From assembly GCA_032164295.1 (NCBI GenBank), contig JAJHTX010000003.1, positions 3,286,001-3,350,000 on the forward strand: DNA of 64,000 nt. Direction: 5' to 3'. The notes under the pieces were generated by a model. It saw only the letters and a list, made by a program, of their open reading frames with translations. It made no database searches and was not told the origin of the DNA. Shown piece after piece: positions 57,352-64,000 of the stretch (position 1 is the stretch's first letter; every line of letters begins with the position of its first letter). A program made the translations under genes and the position numbers. This DNA comes from Inonotus obliquus. Lineage: Eukaryota > Basidiomycota > Agaricomycetes > Hymenochaetales > Hymenochaetaceae.

Positions 57352-58727
57352 ATGGCACTGTCTATGTCCGGGGCAGCAATCATTTCGACCATACTGGAGT
57401 CTCTTCTTTACGGTCAGTGATTAGAGGAGTTATACTACTTGCGCTGACCACGCTGGATAGGCTTCTCGGTGCTCTTGTACATTCTTTCGTTATGGATTCT
57501 CTTGCAAAACCGCTATAGGCGACGACCAAACTATAAGCTGATAGTTTTTGCCACTATACTTCAGATTCTTGCAGGAGCGGTGCGTCTTGTAACATATTCG
57601 TAGAACGTCTTATTCTGGAACGTCCCTCCTGTATAGCTCGTAATCGACAGTGCAGTGCGTCTCTGGATAGGTTTTGTGAACACCGGACCCGACCTAGATG
57701 GTGGACCTGATGCATACTTCATTGACGTGACCCGCACTTCTTATATTTTGAAGGGCTGTCTCTTCGGACTCCAGACACAAATCTTCGATGGCGCCATCGT
57801 TAGTCTGGCTCTCCTAATTCTTGTGAACAACCTGACTAAGTTCCTACTAGATTTACCGAACTTATGTGGTCTGGGGGTCCATATATTCTGTTATTATCCC
57901 TATTTTGTGTTGGCTGGGTCTGCTAGGTGCGTTTCTCATGATAAACACGCTTGTGTGGATCACAGGACTAATTTCTGTACTGGGAAGCGTCGTCAATCGG
58001 ATCAAATTACCAGTTTGCAACCACCGATTTAGAAGGTGTATTTGCTGGGGCGACGGCCAAATGGATCACAGCAGTTTATGCGCTAACATTGGGCACCAAT
58101 TTATCGGCTTCCGGTGAGTAAATCTGAAATGAGCTTTACTCTGGAACTGCTAATAGGTATTCAATATGTCGAAAAGGCATACTCGCGTATCGTATTTGGA
58201 GTATCAATCGTGACGCAATGCACTATCGGTCTACCAACCGGCTTTCACCCGTCCTTTACGCCGTCATCGAGTCTGGGGCATTATACTCTGTGACTATCAC
58301 AATCGGTTTATTCCTCTTCGTTTCCAACTCCGTCGGTGTACACGTTCTGTTCGATATGGTACGTTTCTTGCTCGTTCTGACCGTGATTATGAAATAACCA
58401 ATTGGAAATTCGCGACTGAAGATCTCGCCAATTATGTGTATCTCATTCCACATGATTATCGTCCGAGTGGCATTTGCAGGCGAAGAGATACCACGCGTCA
58501 TGAGTGGAAGCGGACCACGCGATACAACAGTGGATCGTACTGGGGATCATCATGGTCGAGTCTATACGGCTGGAGGACACGAGCTCAGGTCGCTTGCAAT
58601 TCAGATCACGCAACACATCGAAACCCATGCCGACAGGAATTCGCTTATCGACACAGACCGAAAAGTCGACAATAGGCTAGCTGACGACGGGGAGGCATCG
58701 TCCAAGCCTTCGACTGTTATTGCTTAA
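57352..58727 (+). CDS. Multi-pass (seven-helix) fungal membrane protein
   Basis: The ATG at 57352 opens MALSMSGAAIISTILESLLY, continuing after a short intron with GFSVLLYILSLWILLQNRYR. Later exons give LIVFATILQILAGA, LVIDSAVRLWIGFVNTG, QTQIFDGAIV joined to IYRTYVVWGSIYSVIIPILC, GVFAGATAKWITAVYALTLG, ILAYRIWSINRDAM, SPVLYAVIESGALYSVTITI and ISPIMCISFHMIIVRVAFAG. The hydrophilic C-terminal tail of about 85 residues holds LRSLAIQITQHIETHADR, with stop at 58725-58727. The patterns IYRxYVVW, AYRIW, ESGALYSVT and SPIMCISFHMIIVRV are the hallmarks of a large family of Agaricomycete membrane proteins without assigned function. One acceptor (near 57985, GGGAAG) is not certain. A TATATATA word at 57261-57268 may be the TATA box. 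Confidence 0.8.
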
Positions 58728-59357
58728 CGACCTTTACTTCATCACGATCCCAGTCACGCTTGCACTTAGTATTTGCTCAGCCGATGGAAATTCTATGTAT
58801 CCCATTGCTTGTTACTGTGAAGTAACTTCTCAATAGCGTATGCACTAGTGAATGTAAAAAAGAATCCGACCTTTATTCGGAACGAGTGATGCAATAAAAC
58901 CCTTTGTTGATGGCGATCTCCACGTTCCGATCATGTACAAATACGTTTGCAGACCGAAGATGAAAGTTACAGTGACCCCTCAAATACATGGTTACTCGGA
59001 CTAAACCATGATTAAATGTCAGTTTCTAGCTGCCCCATCGACTATTAGGCGAGCATTAATTGCGGTCGACTCCAGATTTATCCCTCTTGTTCACCTGGCG
59101 CTGTCAGATTCTCGTCTCGTTCAGTTATGTGCTGTCTCTCGCATTTCATCCTTCATTAGGTATACCCTTCTACCATTACTTTCAAGGCAAGGAGATATTA
59201 TAGATATGCAACGTCGGTCATAATATTCATGTGTTACGTAACTGTTCTTGAACATGCGTTCTGCTCTGTAATGTAGCAAGAAATCAAACCCTTCTACAAT
59301 GTCCGTATTCAGTCAATCCCAGTCCGAGGTACTTTCACCTTACTGGTAGTCGTAAAG
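58728..59357. other. Convergent spacer
   Basis: About 630 nt between two genes that end facing each other. Only a 71-codon ORF (59008-59223) without features. Confidence 0.45.
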
Positions 59358-62300
59358 TCATGGCCCCGCCGTCGATGTTACCTCTGAGTTTTTCGCTGCG
59401 GCTACACTCGACAAGAAGCCATCCCATGATGCGATGCTCTCCGAGGGTGCAACGTATAAAGAGGTAGCTGTCCCGCTTCCATACAAGATGCTCACTTGCC
59501 CGGGGATGGCGCCAGAGTCACCAACAAACACTGTAGGGTCTTCTCCACCAACGACACTTCCATCGTCCTGCACGAGTCCTGTGTCTTTCGAACCAAGGAT
59601 AAAGTCCCGGAAGAAGACGGCGGCCTATTTGTCATGTATATGTCAATGCAAAGCCGAAGAGTGAGTAATAGATAATGAAGAGGAGACGTACAGCCCTCGG
59701 ATTGTACTCCGGCACTTCATGACCCGCGTGCTCAATGATAACATATGTCAAGCCGCGTTCCTGGTGCACGATACCCAAGACAGTCCCATCATCGTCCAAG
59801 AATGGCGTAGATGGCTTCTTAGTGAAACCCTGGATACCGCCGAAGGTTGTGTTCTACTCATAGCTTGTTAGTATTTATACGTAAAAGACATCGATGTAGT
59901 CGGGGATACATGCCTGAATGACAACTAGATGTTCAAAGATGCTTTGGTGAGAAGCTAGCGAGGGAAATAGGGTGGGATTACATACTTTCATTAGTGAAGT
60001 GATGCACAACGGAATCATCATTTCCGTTATAGATCACAACAGGAATGCTAGCCGCGGAGGCGTTCGCAAGCAATTTCTCAAAGAACGTTGAGGGACTTTG
60101 GCAGAGATAAAAGATCAGAGTGAGGATAAATATCAAATATTACAATAATATACATACGGAAGGCCTAGACGAAGGAGAGTAAACCGTCAGCAAGAGAGTG
60201 TGAGGGAAAGAGTCGATACGTACTGGGATCACCGAATGGACTCAAGATGTCCGGAGCTAATGAGAAACGGAATTCAATCAGCCCGAGGAACAAGGAAATG
60301 AGTACTTCCCAAAAAGCTCACGGAAATCCAACGTATTGTTGAACGGATAAGAAATTATCAAGGACCAATTTTTGCTCGTCGGAGCATGCAGCGCCGCACG
60401 AGTTGCGGGATCTACTCGGATTTTGCGTCGTGAGCTACAGTTCGGTATTTAGAATTGATATTACTGACCGTTGAGAAAAGCCGTTGGGTCGAGGCCCGGA
60501 GCCGGTTTTCGAGCGTCAGGGATGTTGTAAGGCTAAAGAAGGGTCGGGTATTTATACCTCCAGTAAATAAAGGTATGAAGACCGAGACTCACGTTAAATG
60601 GCGCGAATGCGTTCGTCACCTCATCAATAGTCTCAGGAGCTGCCCAATCTGTAATATATGGCCAACAGCGTCAGTAAAACGCAAAAGTGATATTAAGTCG
60701 AAAGAAGAGGTTCAGAACTCACTCCAAGGTGCTGAGAAGTTCAACGCATAATCCATTAATTCCTCAGTCACGAAGCACAAGTACCACGGATCAAGCGTCC
60801 CATTCGCACGTCCACTCAAATCCCTCTTGTCTTTCATCCTACCTTCACGCCGCATGGCATACCATTCGGCTTTGCGTTCCTCCCTTTCTCTCATCATGCG
60901 CGGAGACAGACGGCCCGTGAAACCGGGTGATCGTCCACCAGGGAGAATGCCTTCCCTGTCGATCGCAACAAGTGCATCGACCAGGCTGTGTGGAAGTAGA
61001 GATGAACCCTGCCGATATCTCCCAGCCGTGCGGGTAGCAAAATTCGAGATCGATATCGTAGAAGAGTTGTCAGAAGAATTGAAGCCAACAGGAAGACCAG
61101 TATTGAAGTCCATATTGATTGTCGCGAAGTGACCTCCCGTCTGAGGGTAAGTGAGGTTGATATCATAACCACAGAGGTGAGATCTATGCGGGGTATTCTC
61201 AGTATTTCCTCTCTCAATAGACTGAGCTCCTTACTGTTCACGGAAATACTCGTAAACTTCCGTGTCATAGCCAATCAGTTGTGGGTAGGTCTCGATGACT
61301 GCCAACTGAATATAATAATGAATAAAATGACGAAGCAAACGAAAGTTTGATAAATTGAAAGAGTCCAGGAATAAATAAAAAAACGCACAGCTGTAAGTTC
61401 CTGAGTCTCAGTGATTGTTCCGATAGCACCGTTCCCAATAGCGGCCTTTGAAAGGTTTACGGGTGGGTTCTCGGTGGAGAAAATAGCCTTCATTATGTAC
61501 GGCTTGACTTTATTATTAGTACAGAACAAAGGTTTCCGGCAGAGCGAGCTTACAATGTACGTTCCGGCATAGCTTTCACCAGTCAGAAGAAGTGGGCGGG
61601 TGGCGAGGCTCGGGAAAACTTTGACGAGGTTGGACAAAAAACCGACCTACATCATTTGAAAACGTTCGGAAAAGGCTCTGCCGGAAAGGAACAAAAGGAA
61701 GTACGTACGAAATCTTCGCCCATTTGATCTTCGTCAGCGACTGTGTTAAATCCAAATCAGCATGCAGCACAAGAGCAAGAATGATGCTATGCACCGTAAC
61801 CCGAGCTGTCCGAAGTCGAATAGCCAACCCCTCTGGACAAATATACGCAAACAGGTTTGAATAAGCTCACGGGTGACAATATCCATTTAGAGAATTAGAG
61901 AACCTACACGGGTTGATCAATCCAGATGTAATCCACAAACTTATCCCAGCTGAATTCATTAGGCTTGAGACCGCCATCTTCGGTGGACAGAAGCGGGCCC
62001 AACTCCAGAAGCAGACCAAGCAGACTTGATGCACCCGGACTGTAACAGTTAGGCTGAATCAGACAACGAATGATATGGTTTATGACGGGGATTAACATAC
62101 CCTCCGTTTAGCCAAATAGCCCACGGAACATCAGAACGCTCGCCAGCATCGGCAGTGAGCGACCCATTCTGACTCTCAAAGGCCCAGAAGAAAAGTGTGT
62201 CATTAGGATGGTTCGCACGGTTCACTGGTATGTTCCCAGCGAAGTTTCGACTCAGTGGGAACGTTACGTTCGGCAGGGAATCGTTGACGAGAAAGTCTGA

Positions 62301-62517
62301 CGGGCATGTTGCATGTTCGTCAACATCATGATCCTCTTTACACAAGAACAAAGATGGACAACGTACAGTCCTGCCATTCTGGACTAAATTCTCCCGTTGG
62401 CTTGCCAGGATATTCATGAGGGAAGGAGTTGGGCAAATCGGAGTCTGAGCTGTTGTCCTGCGCCAAGGCGGACGCGACAAGGTAGCTTGTGACCGTGAGG
62501 AATGCTGCGTGTAACAT
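59358..62517 (-). CDS. Secreted serine carboxypeptidase (peptidase family S10)
   Basis: The ATG at 62515-62517 was chosen because it begins a signal peptide (MLHAAFLTVTSYLVASALAQ); the frame is open further upstream. Exons then give LPNVTFPLSRNFAGNIPVNR, FFWAFESQNGSLTADAG, WAIWLNGG joined to PGASSLLGLLLELGPLL, and FVDYIWIDQPV joined to GVGYST. The catalytic Ser is in LLLTGESYAGTYI. AIGNGAIGTITETQELTAV follows, then a long region with IDREGILPGG and DPWYLCFVTEEL. The catalytic Asp is in VVIYNGNDDSVVHHFTNE (near 60010) and the His in YVIIEHAGHEVPEYNP (near 59730). The C-terminus is Ser/Ala-rich, with stop at 59358-59360. The usual GPGCSS motif reads GPGASS. It removes C-terminal residues from peptides at acid pH outside the cell or in the vacuole. 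Many short introns are present; no lesion was noted. Confidence 0.85.
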
Positions 62518-63581
62518 TTTGTTTGTCACAGTCACGTTCACTTCTCTCTCAACGACTCGCACGACAACGTTGACGACGACTAAGGGAGAGCAAGAGACCA
62601 ACCCTTTAAAGGAGGACCTGAGGGTAGGGGTGAAGGAGCGTAACCGTAGCGCTTTATATGGCTTCCCTAAAGAGAAGAGAAGAGTGGCTGGCTGATGCAT
62701 AAACATAAGCGACAGAGATTGCTTCCATTTACTATACTAAAAACATCCAACTAATCTTCAGTCATCAGATGCGACTCCATCAAGGGATGGCCATATGCTG
62801 TTGTATCATTGAATCAACCCGCTACACTCCGAGCAGCCTGAAATGGCGGTGTGGCAATTGTGAATCCCAGACTCCTCCGGACAAGAAAGCCATCAACAGA
62901 TGTGATTTCGGATCGGGAATTGCGGCGGCGCAGCATTGAAGAAGCAGATACTCGCCAACTGGCACACGCACACTGACTCAGACCTGTTCGTTCATCGAGT
63001 ACTCCATGTGCATCCATTGACCGCAGCCTGATGCCGACTACTTCCAGCAGACAAGAGCGGAAGATTGGTGAGCAAATAATCACCTGAAGGGATTTTAAGT
63101 CGGGCAGTTCAGCCGTAATTTAAGGGTCGAGTGACCTTCATTCCCACTCACATTCCGCTTCAACTACTAACCACATGTATTCCCGCGGCAAAACATAATT
63201 CTATCTGGAATAATACCGTGCTGGCGAGGACGCCCGACGCACCGCCCAAAACACAAGGCATAATTTATTCTTAGCTCCAGTCAATCGCTTCGGCGATCTA
63301 GGCAATCCTTCTTTTCTATTTGGGCAGCCACAATCCCACGAGCTCAATATGAATTACTACATGCATATTATAATTGTGCGTGTTCATATCAAGGCCGTCT
63401 TATCGACACAGTATTAGATGGTCCGGAACAGCGGTATTCACTATTCGGCAACAAGTGCTCGACCGGTTTGGAATACATAAAGAGCGGTCGGATCCAAACT
63501 ACACAAATAAAGACTGTAAATAAACTTCTATATGCAATAAATCATACCAGTACATGCAAGATTGCCATGAAAACGGGTATT
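62518..63581. other. Carboxypeptidase upstream region
   Basis: A TATA-like word lies at 62653-62658. Beyond it there is no supported gene. The ORF at 62814-63083 lacks recognisable features. Confidence 0.4.
62653..62658 (-). promoter_or_regulatory. TATA box of the carboxypeptidase gene
   Basis: Minus strand CATATAAAGC, about 135 nt upstream of the ATG at 62517. Confidence 0.45.
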
Positions 63582-64000
63582 TCAGATAACAGAATGTTGT
63601 GCAGTGCTAACGGTGAGTCCAGACAAATGTAAGAAGGTAATATCAGTTGTAGGCCTTGTATCTTGGTTCTGATCATAGTATGCTTTCTTCAACATGAGGA
63701 GAAGGTTGGGTGCCAAAATGCCTGAGATTGCAATGGAGGCAAGCATATGTTCACCATTTAGGTCAAAACCCTGCGTACGCGATTGATCAAAGGTTCATTT
63801 CCAGGTAAACAAGGCATGGCTTACTACTTGCACTTTGGTGAATAGGAAAAAACCGGAGACAAACACAGTGAAGATTCTATTGATTGAAATAATGATGAGT
63901 GTTCAGTTCATGAGATGAGGAAAGAATATTACTCACATGGAGAAATAGATCATATTATCTCGTGTGACAGCTTTAACCAGAGGCAAGTGCACTCCGGATT
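63582..64000 (-). CDS. Multi-pass membrane protein, C-terminal end (5' part beyond window)
   Basis: Read from the right edge: HLPLVKAVTRDNMIYFS, an intron at GTGAGT, then IIFTVFVSGFFLFTKVQ, a second intron at GTAAGC, then GFDLNGEHMLASIAISGILA and PNLLLMLKKAYYDQNQD, ending at TGA (63582-63584). The pattern P-L-(V)-x-A-x-x-R-D, a transmembrane helix, and a last helix followed by a LL-x-L-(R/K)-K motif is like the end of DUF6533-type fungal membrane proteins. That assignment is tentative because only about 95 codons are visible. Confidence 0.55.

Noticed and set aside
62814..63083. 89-codon minus-strand ORF
   Set aside because: No features; sits in an intergenic stretch between two clear genes.

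Overview
The window looks like nuclear DNA of a filamentous basidiomycete, most likely an Agaricomycete. Protein-coding genes are cut by many short (about 45-70 nt) GT-AG introns. Several families are typical of mushrooms: F-box/RCC1 proteins, a seven-helix membrane protein that ends in a charged tail, an S10 carboxypeptidase with GPGASS in place of GPGCSS, and a RING protein of the type that reads CxLC...CGHSFC...W. No rRNA, tRNA, CRISPR array or bacterial-type operon was seen. Exon boundaries given here were worked out by hand from frame, splice sites and family resemblance.

Layout. 1-7.8 kb: a tandem array of three F-box/RCC1 genes on the minus strand. The first is cut by the window edge, the second is intact and the third is a deleted, frameshifted pseudogene. 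The duplicated unit carries flanking DNA with it. 7.8-9.9 kb: decayed sequence with no recognised gene. 9.9-15.2 kb and 18.3-22.4 kb: two stretches very rich in short tandem repeats, lying on either side of one gene for a single-finger C2H2 transcription factor (15.2-17.6 kb). 22.4-27.5 kb: decayed, unrecognised DNA. 27.6-29.1 kb: a 1.5-kb near-perfect palindrome with 754-bp arms, bounded by an 8-bp direct repeat that looks like a target-site duplication. I read this as a fold-back type transposon insertion.

29.2-62.5 kb is the gene-rich part: a RING E3 ligase with a 15-nt microexon; ARP8 of the INO80 chromatin remodeller; two adjacent Smr-domain genes; an RBR (RING-IBR-RING) E3 ligase; an ELMO/CED-12 family protein; methylenetetrahydrofolate reductase; an ankyrin-AAA+ (CLPB/SKD3-like) disaggregase; a seven-helix membrane protein; and a secreted serine carboxypeptidase. 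The C-terminal end of another multi-pass membrane protein runs off the right edge.

The genes are not a single pathway. Themes that recur are ubiquitin ligation (two F-box/RCC1 adaptors, RING, RBR), nuclear regulation (ARP8, C2H2 factor) and protein quality control. The observations most worth a second look are the palindromic element, the five copies of a 14-15 nt motif (TGCATCCAACTGCAT) downstream of the MTHFR gene, the repeat deserts around the transcription factor gene, the live/dead F-box/RCC1 array, and a frame break in the first ankyrin repeat of the AAA+ gene.
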